From Neorhizobium sp. UBA3556 (GTDB lineage Bacteria > Pseudomonadota > Alphaproteobacteria > Rhizobiales > Rhizobiaceae), in assembly GCA_002376235.1 (NCBI GenBank), contig DFNX01000017.1:1-64000 (forward strand): a stretch of 64,000 bases of DNA, read 5' to 3'. Below the pieces are notes generated by a model. The model did not search any database. It worked only from the letters and a program-made list of their open reading frames with translations, and was not told the DNA's origin. Shown in pieces: positions 54,303-62,494 of this stretch. Made by a program: the position numbers and the translations under genes. Every line of letters begins with the position of its first letter. The first letter of the stretch is position 1.

Positions 54303-55237
54303 AGGCGGATCTCCATTCCGTCATATCCAATCTCCCAGCCGCCTTGGCGCACTGCAGCCGCCTCGGGCGAGTGATCGTCCAGGATGGGATTGGTGTTGTT
54401 GATATGCACATATATCCGCCGCCCGATTTGAAGATCGGCCAAGGCACGCATCGAGCCGTTATCGCCGGAAATATGCAGGTGGCCCATGCGTTGCCCGGTT
54501 TTTGTGCCGACGCCGGATGTCAGCATCTCGTCATCGGTATAGACTGTTCCATCGAACAGGAGGCATGAGGCTCGATCCAGGCGATGCCTGAGGTTACCAT
54601 CGATGCGGGCGCAGCCCGGAATGTAAAAGACGTCAGACTTGGCATCTTCAGACATGATCTTCAGCCCGATCGTATCGCCTTCTTCTGTCCCAAAACCCTG
54701 TTCGGCCTTGGTCTGATCTTCCAGGAAAAGTGCGATCTTGCCGGGTACTGCGAATGCTTCCACTGAAATGCCGGTCGGTCTGTTCTGCCAGTCCAGAATG
54801 GGAGAGACCTCATGCAGCTTCAGTTCACGACGCTCCGCCAGCACCGGATCTACAACGTTGAAGATCGCATTCTGCGCCAGCACCGCAAGAACACGGGCAG
54901 TGGCATAGATGACGAACCGCTCCCGCTCGCGCAGGCTGAGGAGGCCGGCAATGTGATCGACATCCGCATTCGTCAGCACCACGGCACAGATCGGGGTGGA
55001 GCGCGGTGGGGCGTTTTCGGCCGGCTGCAGTTCCGGCGTCGCGGCAATCTGCTGGCGGATATCCGGCGACGCGTTGAACAGTACCCACCGCGCTTCGTCG
55101 GCACTTGCGGCCAGACTAGACTGTGTTCTCGGGCGAATATTTTCCGTCACTTTTCGAGCATCGCGGCTCAAATGGAAATTACAGTTCCACTGGGGGAAAC
55201 CGCCCCCAGCGGCGGACCCCACAACCTTCAGGTACAT
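54299..55237 (-). CDS. pqqB: PQQ biosynthesis protein PqqB
   Basis: 312 residues from ATG 55237 (MYLKVVGSAAGGGFPQWNCN). Metallo-beta-lactamase fold with the modified metal motif TNADVDHIAGLLSL. It is thought to hydroxylate the crosslinked tyrosine. Starts 91 bp after pqqA. Confidence 0.95.
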   Translation of the reverse strand: MYLKVVGSAAGGGFPQWNCNFHLSRDARKVTENIRPRTQSSLAASADEARWVLFNASPDIRQQIAATPELQPAENAPPRSTPICAVVLTNADVDHIAGLLSLRERERFVIYATARVLAVLAQNAIFNVVDPVLAERRELKLHEVSPILDWQNRPTGISVEAFAVPGKIALFLEDQTKAEQGFGTEEGDTIGLKIMSEDAKSDVFYIPGCARIDGNLRHRLDRASCLLFDGTVYTDDEMLTSGVGTKTGQRMGHLHISGDNGSMRALADLQIGRRIYVHINNTNPILDDHSPEAAAVRQGGWEIGYDGMEIRL

Positions 55238-55328
55238 GAAACCCTTCCCTTGACGAGATTTCGCCACGGCTCAATGTCATATCTGAAAGACGCCCCATCC
55301 GGTTTCCGGATGAGGCTGCTCTAAATGC

Positions 55329-55424
55329 TTATTTTTTCGACGGAAGTTGTGCGGGAAAATAACGTGACATTTCCATTCCGACAGGGACGGTGCACATCAC
55401 TGGTTTCTTCCAGATTTTCTTCAT
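55329..55424 (-). CDS. pqqA: PQQ precursor peptide PqqA
   Basis: 31 residues, read directly on the minus strand from ATG 55424 with GAGGAG just upstream: it begins MKKIWKKPVMCTV and contains VPVGMEMSRYFPAQ. The required Glu-x3-Tyr pair is E18 and Y22, the atoms that become PQQ. It is followed by a TAA at 55329-55331. Position in front of pqqB confirms it. Confidence 0.93.
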   Translation of the reverse strand: MKKIWKKPVMCTVPVGMEMSRYFPAQLPSKK

Positions 55425-55592
55425 AAGTTTCTCCTCCTCACAAAGGGCCTTTTCAGCCAAGATCATCATACGCGCAATTCTACGATGCACAACCTTGGAT
55501 GAACGCCAAGTTTGAAGGTGGCGCTACATTTACAGGTTGTAATTCGATGCATCTGCGATAAGCTGATTGAGGCACCGATAATCCGTGGCAGA

Positions 55593-55608
55593 TCCGAACA
55601 TGTTCGGA
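55593..55608. promoter_or_regulatory. 16-bp perfect palindrome between pqqA and the PQQ-ABC operon
   Basis: TCCGAACATGTTCGGA is fully self-complementary. It lies 24 bp before the binding-protein start and 170 bp before pqqA, in the shared promoter region. A dimeric regulator could use it for one or both operons. Function unknown. Confidence 0.55.
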
Positions 55609-55631
55609 GATGTGTGTTCTTTTGTGAGCAT

Positions 55632-56882
55632 ATGGGATGTGTGGTGGCTATTTTCGTCGTTTTACTCATTTCAGTTTTTCTTGCGATTTTGCCTCCTGCA
55701 GAGGTTAACGCACAAGCTTCATCCAAACCTGGAACGCCAGGCTTGGAGCGGTCTGAGCCAGAGGTATCCGAGATCAGGCTTGGTTATATTCGCGCCTATG
55801 CGCCGCAACTTGCGCTGTCGGTTCTCGATGTGCCACCGCGCGACGAAGGGGTGGCAGGGGCCAACGTGGCCATATCCGACAACAATACGACCGGGCGTTT
55901 TCTCGGGCAGAGATTTTCGCTGGACGTGGCCGAGGTAAAACCGGCGGCCGACGTGCTTGCGGCTTTTGATGCGATGGCAGGCAAGGGGATCTCGACAATC
56001 CTTGCCGATCTTTCCGCAGCACAGCTTCTGGCGCTGGCGGACGCAGCTCGCGCCAGGGGAATAGTCGTCTTCAATGTCGGCGCGACGGACGACCGGTTGC
56101 GGGAAGAGGACTGCCGCGCCAACGTTTTTCACACGGTGCCCACGCGGAGCATGCTGGCAGATGGGCTTGCGCAATATTTGGTCTGGAAGCAATGGCGGCG
56201 CTGGGCGTTGATTTATGGTTCGCATGAAGGTGACCGGCTTTTTGCCGACGCGCTGCGCCGCGCTGCGGAGCGGTTCGGCGCAGAAATCGTCGCGGAGAAG
56301 GAGTTTGCCGATACCGGTACGGCGCGACGAACGGATAGCGGCGTGGTGCAGATCCAGCGACAGATGCCGGTCTTTACACAAGGACTGCCTGAGCATGACA
56401 TTATGCTGGTGGCTGATGAGAGCGAGGTTTTCGGCACCTATGTGCCGTTTCGCACGTGGCAGCCGCGACCTGTGGCCGGCACGGCGGGGCTGATGCCTTC
56501 TGCCTGGCATCCCGCCAGCGAACAATGGGGCGGCACTCAGATCCAGAACAGGTTTGCCAAGGTCACCGGGCGACGAATGTTGTCGAAGGACATGTCTGCC
56601 TGGACGGCGGCACGCATTATCGGCGAGGCGGCAACACGCGCACGTAGCACGGATCCGGTTGAGATCGCCGATTATATTCGTTCTGAGGATTTTTCCATAG
56701 CGGCCTTCAAGGGGCAGAAACTGACCTTCCGGCGTTGGAACTGGCAATTGAGGCAGCCGGTGTTTATTGGCGACGGGCGGTCGGTGGTATCGACCTCGCC
56801 GCAGGAGGGATTTCTGCATCAGTTCTCCGAACTCGACACATTGGGAATCGACAGGCCGGAGACGAAGTGCGTGCTGAAATAG
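55632..56882 (+). CDS. PQQ-associated ABC system substrate-binding protein (PedA1-like)
   Basis: 416 residues from ATG 55632 with a Sec signal (VVLLISVFLAILPPAEVNAQ). Type I periplasmic-binding fold of the branched-chain amino acid receptor kind: EIRLGYIRAYAPQLALSVLD, then TTGRFLGQRFSLDVAEVK and VVFNVGATDDRLREEDC. It belongs to the group found beside PQQ-dependent alcohol dehydrogenases. In Pseudomonas putida the related PedA1A2BC system is known to support lanthanide-dependent growth, so a role in handling rare-earth metal, cofactor or an alcohol product is plausible. First gene of a six-gene operon divergent from pqqA. Confidence 0.82.
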   Translation: MGCVVAIFVVLLISVFLAILPPAEVNAQASSKPGTPGLERSEPEVSEIRLGYIRAYAPQLALSVLDVPPRDEGVAGANVAISDNNTTGRFLGQRFSLDVAEVKPAADVLAAFDAMAGKGISTILADLSAAQLLALADAARARGIVVFNVGATDDRLREEDCRANVFHTVPTRSMLADGLAQYLVWKQWRRWALIYGSHEGDRLFADALRRAAERFGAEIVAEKEFADTGTARRTDSGVVQIQRQMPVFTQGLPEHDIMLVADESEVFGTYVPFRTWQPRPVAGTAGLMPSAWHPASEQWGGTQIQNRFAKVTGRRMLSKDMSAWTAARIIGEAATRARSTDPVEIADYIRSEDFSIAAFKGQKLTFRRWNWQLRQPVFIGDGRSVVSTSPQEGFLHQFSELDTLGIDRPETKCVLK

Positions 56883-56915
56883 GGTGAGGAACTGAAGAGC
56901 CTTGGGAGGGGCGAC

Positions 56916-57905
56916 ATGCAGAAAAGATCGACTTTTGCCATCATCGCGCTTGCTACGGTCGTGTCCGCCGAGATTTTCAGTGTGCGAACGGCCGAAGCTT
57001 TCATGGCGTATGTTTCGAACGAGAAGGACAATACAGTGACCGTTGTCGACACGACAACCGGTGCCGTGGTGAAAACCCTTTCCGTTGGGCAGCGGCCACG
57101 CGGTATAACCATCTCACATGATGGCAAGTTCATCTATCTTTGCGCCAGCGATGACGACACGATCGAGGTGATCGATACGCAGACGTTACAAATCGTCGAC
57201 ACGCTTCCCTCGGGCCCTGACCCGGAGCTGTTCGTTCTCTCGCCGGACGGCAAGACGCTTTACGTCGCCAACGAAGACGACAATCTGGTCACTGTCATCG
57301 ACATCGAAAGCCGCGATGTGCTGGCAGAAATTCCCGTCGGCGTGGAGCCGGAGGGTATGGGCATCAGCCCTGACGGCAAGACCATGGTCAACACGTCTGA
57401 GACGACCAACATGGCGCATTTCATCGATACCGGCAGCCACGAGATCACCCACAATGTGCTGGTGGATTCACGGCCACGTTTTGCCGAGTTCAAACCGGAT
57501 GGCTCGGAAGTGTGGGTCAGTGCGGAGATCGGCGGCACGGTTTCGGTGATCGACAATGCCAGCCGGGAAGTAAAGCAGAAGATCACGTTCGAGATCGCCG
57601 GGTTGCGGTCAGAGGCGATCCAGCCGGTCGGCGTGCGCATCACTGCCGACGGCAAAAAGGCCTATGTGGCGCTAGGCCCCGCCAATCGCGTCGCGGTGGT
57701 CGATACAGCTACCTACGCGGTAGAAAAATATGTGCTGGTTGGCCAGCGAGTGTGGCAGCTCGCTTTCACGCCGGACCAGAAGACGATCATCAGCACCAAT
57801 GGCGTTTCCAACGACATCACGTTCATCGACGTCGCGAGCGACGAACCGGTGCAATCGGTGACGGTGGGAGCAATGCCCTGGGGCGTGGTGGTTTCGCCGA
57901 AATAG
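56916..57905 (+). CDS. YVTN-type beta-propeller protein of the PQQ-associated ABC system
   Basis: 329 residues with a Sec signal (FAIIALATVVSAEIFSVRTA). Seven-ish YVTN/40-residue repeats with the pattern VIDxxTxxVV followed by SPDGKxLYVA, for example VSNEKDNTVTVVDTTTGAVV and LSPDGKTLYVANEDDNLVTV. A periplasmic propeller is a constant member of this gene group. It starts 33 bp after the binding-protein gene with GGGAGG upstream. Confidence 0.85.
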   Translation: MQKRSTFAIIALATVVSAEIFSVRTAEAFMAYVSNEKDNTVTVVDTTTGAVVKTLSVGQRPRGITISHDGKFIYLCASDDDTIEVIDTQTLQIVDTLPSGPDPELFVLSPDGKTLYVANEDDNLVTVIDIESRDVLAEIPVGVEPEGMGISPDGKTMVNTSETTNMAHFIDTGSHEITHNVLVDSRPRFAEFKPDGSEVWVSAEIGGTVSVIDNASREVKQKITFEIAGLRSEAIQPVGVRITADGKKAYVALGPANRVAVVDTATYAVEKYVLVGQRVWQLAFTPDQKTIISTNGVSNDITFIDVASDEPVQSVTVGAMPWGVVVSPK

Positions 57906-57933
57906 GAAACTGGGACAACGGGAGGAGGAAAGC

Positions 57934-58422
57934 ATGCAGGACTATCGGAAACTGGGGTTCGTCGCATTGGCGGCAGTGTTCCTGTCGGTGGGTATGGGCT
58001 TTGCGCAGGACAAGGATGACGATGATGATGACGACAAGCCGGCGGCCAAGGCAGTCTCGACGGAAAAGGTAACACGGGCGAGCAAGGATGTGCCGGAACT
58101 GATCCTCGGCTCGGCGAAGGACAGCTTTGCCGTCAACCGCAAGGATTTCGAACTGGTGGCAGGGCAGGGCTATCGCTGGAAGATCACCTCTGCGGCCGGG
58201 CTTGAATACAAATTCGTCACCGACCTGTTCCGCAATGTCTGGATGAACCAGATCGTCATCAACGATCTTGAGGTTCATATGAACGGCGCGCCGGCCTGGC
58301 TCGAATTCGATAGCGAGGGCACGATGCAGGTCCAATTTACCGCCATTCGCCCCGGCAGCTATACATGGTCGGTGCCGGATCTCGCGGACAAGGGAATGAA
58401 GGGAACGATTACCATCAAATAA
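57934..58422 (+). CDS. Secreted acidic protein of the PQQ-associated ABC operon
   Basis: 162 residues. Sec signal LGFVALAAVFLSVGMGFA, and immediately after it an acidic run QDKDDDDDDDKPAAK. The rest (from about 50) is beta-rich: KDSFAVNRKDFELVAGQGYR, then RNVWMNQIVINDLEVHMNGA and a last strand DKGMKGTITIK, resembling a cupredoxin-like sandwich. No Cys is present, so it is not a typical copper protein. A patch of eight acidic residues facing the periplasm beside XoxF could bind lanthanide or calcium ions; this is inferred. Between the propeller and the ATPase genes. Confidence 0.7.
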   Translation: MQDYRKLGFVALAAVFLSVGMGFAQDKDDDDDDDKPAAKAVSTEKVTRASKDVPELILGSAKDSFAVNRKDFELVAGQGYRWKITSAAGLEYKFVTDLFRNVWMNQIVINDLEVHMNGAPAWLEFDSEGTMQVQFTAIRPGSYTWSVPDLADKGMKGTITIK

Positions 58423-58464
58423 GCGACGGGGTTCGCGCGGTATTGAGCGTGGGAGGAGAGCGGG

Positions 58465-59340
58465 ATGCACGGTATCGGTGACGATGGCAGTGCTGCAGCA
58501 GTGACCATGGCGCTGGAGGTCACCATGGTCAGCCATTGCTATGGGCAAAAAAAGGCGCTTGATGCGGTCTCCTTTTCCATTCCTCCCGGCCGCTTTACCG
58601 TGCTGCTTGGGCTGAATGGCGCCGGCAAGACAACGCTGTTTTCCCTGATCAGTCATCTCTACGACACTTGTCAGGGATCAATCCGCGTCTTCGGCCGGGA
58701 TATCAGGTGTGCACCGGGCGAAGCCTTGCGTCGGCTTGGCATCGTCTTCCAGGCACGCACGCTCGATCTCGATCTCTCCGTCGGCCAGAACCTCGCTTAT
58801 CACGCGGCGCTGCATGGAATCGGCAGGCAGGAGGCATCGGTGAGGATCAGGGAGCTGCTGGCGCAGGTCGATATGGCCGATCGGCTGCACGACAAGGCCC
58901 GCAATCTGTCCGGTGGTCAGATGCGGCGTGTCGAGATCGTGCGGGCGCTGCTGCATCGGCCAGCCCTGCTTTTGCTCGATGAGGCGACGGTTGGACTGGA
59001 TATCCGCTCGCGCGCCGACATCCTGGCAACGATCCGGGCGCTAGTGGCGCAGAGCGGTTTGAGCGTGTTTTGGGCCACGCATCTGATTGACGAGGTGGAT
59101 GAGGCTGACGATGTTGTGATCCTCGACAAAGGACGTGTGATTGTGGCGGGCGCGGTGGCTGACGTGGTCCAGCAGACGAGGGCAGGTGATATCGCCGGGG
59201 CCTTCGCGGGTTTGATAAACGGTGCTTCGCGTTCCGGATTGAGTGTGGCTGCCACTGCCGCAGTAGTTGGTGGAAAGAGAGACCTTTCCGGAAACAGTAA
59301 TCTTGACGCCGGTTCTCGATCGATCGGAGTGGTGCGATGA
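58465..59340 (+). CDS. PQQ-associated ABC transporter ATP-binding protein (PedB-like)
   Basis: 291 residues. Walker A GLNGAGKTT, signature LSGGQMRRVEIVRALL, Walker B LLLLDEATVGLDIRS. Drug/lipid-export type of ABC-2 systems, not the importer type, so transport direction is uncertain although a binding protein is encoded. The C-terminal ~40 residues (after AGDIAGAFAGLING) are low-complexity. Its stop overlaps the permease ATG. Confidence 0.88.
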   Translation: MHGIGDDGSAAAVTMALEVTMVSHCYGQKKALDAVSFSIPPGRFTVLLGLNGAGKTTLFSLISHLYDTCQGSIRVFGRDIRCAPGEALRRLGIVFQARTLDLDLSVGQNLAYHAALHGIGRQEASVRIRELLAQVDMADRLHDKARNLSGGQMRRVEIVRALLHRPALLLLDEATVGLDIRSRADILATIRALVAQSGLSVFWATHLIDEVDEADDVVILDKGRVIVAGAVADVVQQTRAGDIAGAFAGLINGASRSGLSVAATAAVVGGKRDLSGNSNLDAGSRSIGVVR

Positions 59341-60203
59341 GCATTTCCGCCCATACGGAGGTCTTTCCCAGCGCCCCACCGCGCGGCTTCAGATTTTCTC
59401 AATACGGTGCCTGCCTCGCCGGTATCATGCTTCGCGAAGGCTTGCGCTTTCTCAATCAGCGCGAGCGTTTTATCTCCTCGCTGGTACGGCCGCTTTTGTG
59501 GCTGTTCGTCTTTGCCGCTGGTTTTCGTCAGGTTCTGGGTGTGTCGATCATCCCGCCTTACAAGACTTATGTTCTCTACGAGGTCTATATCACGCCGGGT
59601 CTGTGCGGCATGATCCTCTTGTTTTCCGGCATGCAATCTTCGCTTTCCATGGTCTATGACCGCGAGATGGGGAATATGCGCACCCTTCTCGTCAGCCCGT
59701 TTCCGCGCTGGTTTCTGTTGGTGTCGAAACTTCTGGCCGGTGTCGCCGTCTCGGTTGTGCAGGTCTACGTCTTTCTTGCTATCGCCTGGTTCTGGAGCGT
59801 CAAGCCACCGGTGATCGGCTATCTGCTAGTCCTGCCGGCGCTGATTTTGGCCGGTATGATGCTGTGTTCGCTCGGCATGCTGCTGTCCTCGATGATCCGG
59901 CAGCTGGAAAATTTCGCCGGCATAATGAATTTCGTGATCTTCCCGATGTATTTTGCCTCCTCTGCGCTCTATCCGCTCTGGCGAATTCAGGAATCCAGTC
60001 CACTTCTCTTTCATATCTGCCAGGCGAACCCCTTCACTTATGCGGTGGAACTCATTCGCTTTGCGCTTTACGGCCGGATCGAATGGACCTCACTTGCGGT
60101 CGTCTGCGGTTTCACCGTGCTTTTCCTCGGCGGGGCTATCTTTGCCTATGATCCCGCCAAAGGGTTCTTGAGCCGCAAGAGGGATACGGGAGGAAATGGC
60201 TGA
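59337..60203 (+). CDS. PQQ-associated ABC-2 type permease (PedC-like)
   Basis: 288 residues, six membrane helices. ABC-2 family: FISSLVRPLLWLFVFAAGFR, then YDREMGNMRTLLVSPFPRWF and FVIFPMYFASSALYPLWRI. Starts inside the end of the ATPase gene and overlaps the next gene (TGATG). Confidence 0.88.
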   Translation: MSISAHTEVFPSAPPRGFRFSQYGACLAGIMLREGLRFLNQRERFISSLVRPLLWLFVFAAGFRQVLGVSIIPPYKTYVLYEVYITPGLCGMILLFSGMQSSLSMVYDREMGNMRTLLVSPFPRWFLLVSKLLAGVAVSVVQVYVFLAIAWFWSVKPPVIGYLLVLPALILAGMMLCSLGMLLSSMIRQLENFAGIMNFVIFPMYFASSALYPLWRIQESSPLLFHICQANPFTYAVELIRFALYGRIEWTSLAVVCGFTVLFLGGAIFAYDPAKGFLSRKRDTGGNG

Positions 60204-60829
60204 TGCATTCGGTACCGCGTTTTCTGATGGTTGCGTGCTTGGCGGCTGTTTCAACATCGTCGGCTCTTTCCGCCCAAGGAGACGATCTGGACTGGCCCTG
60301 CATCCAGCGCAAGGTGCCCGAGTTGTCCATCGGCCAGATCTGGACCGGGCCAGATCTGCCGCCGCAGGCCACAGGCTGGTCGAAGGATGAGGGGGTATCG
60401 AAACTGGTGGATGATCTCGCTGCACGACGCCTTCCGTTGGCTGAAGCGAAAGAGAAGATAAACGCTTATCGCGACACGCTACAGTCAGACCAGCGGCCGC
60501 TACATATCGCCATGCTGATACAGGGGCTGTTCGACAAGATGAATGGCGAGCGCAGCCATGTCATATCCGGCATCGCCCGCTACGCGCATCGTCAACGCGA
60601 TCTGGCGGCCAGCCTGCGTAGGGAAGGCTCTGCGCTCGATGCAATGCGGGTGCGGTCCGATGCTGACCAGAACCAGGTGACGTTGCGCAGCGAGCAATTG
60701 CTGCTGCAGACCCGCATCTTCCAGGAGCGCGTCCAATCACTTACCTATGTCTGCGAGGTGCCGACATTGATCGAGCAGCGGCTGTATGCGCTGGTGAGGA
60801 TGCTGGCAGATGCGCCGCCGGCCCAATGA
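60203..60829 (+). CDS. Secreted helical protein of unknown function
   Basis: 208 residues with a Sec signal (FLMVACLAAVSTSSALSAQG). The mature part begins DDLDWPCIQRKVPELSIGQI and is mostly helical with long charged stretches (RRLPLAEAKEKINAYRDTLQ). Two cysteines (WPCIQ and YVCEVP) may form a disulfide. No family recognised. Last gene of the operon, translationally coupled to the permease, so it probably belongs to the ABC system. Confidence 0.65.
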   Translation: MHSVPRFLMVACLAAVSTSSALSAQGDDLDWPCIQRKVPELSIGQIWTGPDLPPQATGWSKDEGVSKLVDDLAARRLPLAEAKEKINAYRDTLQSDQRPLHIAMLIQGLFDKMNGERSHVISGIARYAHRQRDLAASLRREGSALDAMRVRSDADQNQVTLRSEQLLLQTRIFQERVQSLTYVCEVPTLIEQRLYALVRMLADAPPAQ

Positions 60830-60845
60830 TGCCGGCGAGCCGGCA
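60830..60845. terminator. Short terminator-like hairpin between convergent genes
   Basis: TGCCGG (60830-60835) and CCGGCA (60840-60845) form a small GC-rich stem between the operon end and the cytochrome gene stop. Confidence 0.5.
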
Positions 60846-60855
60846 AGACCTGTTG

Positions 60856-61236
60856 TTACGGTGAAAACTGTTTCAGATAAGCGATAACATCGGCCACGTC
60901 CTTGTCGGCCTTAAGCCCGACGAAGGCCATTTTTGTCCCTTTGACGAGGCCCTTCGGGTCATGAAGATAGGTAGCGAGCGTCGCTTCGTCCCACACCATG
61001 CCGCCCTTGCCGGCGTCGGCCATGGCAGCCGAATATTTGAAGCCCTCATGGGATCCGGCGGTTCGACCAAGCAGTCCTTTGAGCGAAGGCCCGATCTTGT
61101 TCTGATCGGTATCGGACACATGACAGGCCTTGCATTTCGCAAATACCTTTTCACCCGCGGCCGCATCCTGGCCTAAGGCATAGCCCGCCATCGGCAGCAA
61201 AAGGCCAATGGCGCCAATAAAACAGATGGCACGCAT
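60856..61236 (-). CDS. Class I c-type cytochrome (c550/c2-like)
   Basis: 126 residues from ATG 61236 with a Sec signal (FIGAIGLLLPMAGYALGQ). Haem motif C35-x2-C38-H39 (AKCKACHVSD); the sixth ligand is probably the Met of VKGTKMAFVGLK. The body matches mitochondrial-type cytochrome c (IGPSLKGLLGRTAG, YLHDPKGLVKG). It may accept electrons from XoxF directly or through cytochrome cL. It stands apart, convergent with the ABC operon and 1.2 kb from xoxF. Confidence 0.9.
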   Translation of the reverse strand: MRAICFIGAIGLLLPMAGYALGQDAAAGEKVFAKCKACHVSDTDQNKIGPSLKGLLGRTAGSHEGFKYSAAMADAGKGGMVWDEATLATYLHDPKGLVKGTKMAFVGLKADKDVADVIAYLKQFSP

Positions 61237-61493
61237 AGAGTTCCTCCCAAAAGCATGAGTGGCGGCGGAACTACCCGATCCGATGCCATACCTGCGCACG
61301 CAAGGGTAGTTTTTCGTATTGTGAAGTCAACATCCTGAACTCAAACGTCCTGCAAAATAAAGTTGCATTAGAGGTTTTGCGTATTCGGCTACCTGATTGA
61401 CGGATTTTTTGGCGGCGCGTAATCTGTGGCCTGCTGAAGGCGTCTGCAGCTCGATGAAATTGCAGACCACATGATGCAAGGCAGGGGTATGCG

Positions 61494-61703
61494 ATGAATA
61501 TGATCGATCTCGTCCTGACGGTGTGTCTGTTGGCCAACCCCAGCAATTGCCGTAATGAGCATCTGCTTTTCGAGAGCCGTGGTTCTCTGTTCCAATGCAT
61601 GATCCTGGCGCCGGCGGAAATTGCGAAATGGTCGGGACAGCACCCCGCAGTAAAGATTGTTCGCTGGAAATGCGCATTTCCCGATAAGGGGCGCAAGGTC
61701 TGA
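61494..61703 (+). CDS. Small hypothetical protein with conserved-looking cysteines
   Basis: 69 residues (MNMIDLVLTVCLLANPSNCR). Four cysteines (C11, C19, and the FQC and KC further on). Short hydrophobic start but no clear cleavage site. Unrecognised. The 260 bp before it (61237-61493) hold the divergent cytochrome promoter and nothing else that I can name. Confidence 0.5.
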   Translation: MNMIDLVLTVCLLANPSNCRNEHLLFESRGSLFQCMILAPAEIAKWSGQHPAVKIVRWKCAFPDKGRKV

Positions 61704-61733
61704 TTGTTCAGGCGACGTAAATTTGGCAAACGA

Positions 61734-62078
61734 TCAGAAACAGCGAACGTCCGCCTCCGCCTGAGCACGTCGCAACTCGGATACGGCCGATTTCGCCACG
61801 GCTCCCTGTCGAAAGAGTACCCCTCGTTCGCCCGTCTGCAGACCCAGGCTCATAAAAGTCTCCGCCGCTTCGTAACGCTGATAAGGCACAATCGAAGAGA
61901 TGACATCGATCGAGCAAGAGCAACTTTGAAGTGCGCTTCGGGTTTCGCCGTTCGCTTTCATGCAACCATGAACGTAATCGACTATTGCAACCGTAGGGTA
62001 GTCATCCCGCGCCAGAACGCTTGTGGTGAAGCAGAGCGAAACGAAGAAGAATGAGACCCGAAAAAATCTGATAAACAT
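61734..62078 (-). CDS. Small secreted cysteine-rich protein next to xoxF
   Basis: 114 residues from ATG 62078 with a Sec signal (FRVSFFFVSLCFTTSVLA). The mature part has HGCMKANG, LQSCSCSIDVISSIVPYQRY and a terminal VRCF, i.e. four cysteines in a helical domain. No family name known to me. Divergent from xoxF over a 416-bp gap, so a link with methanol oxidation is possible but inferred. Confidence 0.6.
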   Translation of the reverse strand: MFIRFFRVSFFFVSLCFTTSVLARDDYPTVAIVDYVHGCMKANGETRSALQSCSCSIDVISSIVPYQRYEAAETFMSLGLQTGERGVLFRQGAVAKSAVSELRRAQAEADVRCF

Positions 62079-62494
62079 CAAAAACCTTCCTTGGTCATGC
62101 CGTTGTACTCCCGATACTCGCAGAGGATTCTGCAATCATCTTAAAAACATCAGTTAATGATCATAAGCAATACTCGTAAGCATCTGCAATAAAATATGCC
62201 GCGCAGCAGCAATTTCAATTATAGATCAAGTTAACTCTAATAATACACTTGCCGTGATTAATGTAATATCCTATCTTTTAATCGGTTTCCGGCTTCAAGG
62301 TCTTGTTTTTGGGAGAGGCGAGATCCGAAGGCCTGTAGGGTGGGCAGTAAAGGTGCCCTTGGCCCATCCTTTTGCCGTGACACGCTGACGGAAACGTTTC
62401 CCGCACATTGAGAAAATCACTTGGCTGCGCTTAAGCGCGCGACGGTTCGCAACGACGAGCCGCGTGCGGATAATAAGCATTGGGAGGATTTCAC
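62079..62494. promoter_or_regulatory. Upstream region and leader of xoxF, with switch-like hairpins
   Basis: 416 bp. A possible promoter is TTGCCG (62249-62254), 17 bases, TATCTT (62272-62277). Further down, GGGTGGGC (62338-62345) can pair with GCCCATCC (62362-62369) followed by TTTT, or its GGGCA (62342-62346) can pair with TGCCC (62354-62358); the two are mutually exclusive. The ATG is 125 bp further on. The region from 62079 to 62240 is AT-rich. Confidence 0.4.

Noticed and set aside
55593..55608. LexA/SOS box reading of TCCGAACATGTTCGGA
   Set aside because: Alphaproteobacterial LexA uses GTTC-N7-GTTC, and the Gram-positive box needs GAAC-N4-GTTC; here only two bases separate the halves.
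62305..62370. Resemblance of the xoxF leader to the 5' half of a glycine riboswitch (GGGAGAG, CCGAAGG)
   Set aside because: The 3' half with the conserved CTCAGG and GGACNGAG stretches is not present.
62295..62480. 61-codon minus-strand reading frame in the xoxF leader
   Set aside because: Basic, low-complexity translation with no ribosome site, lying over the probable leader. Not a credible gene.
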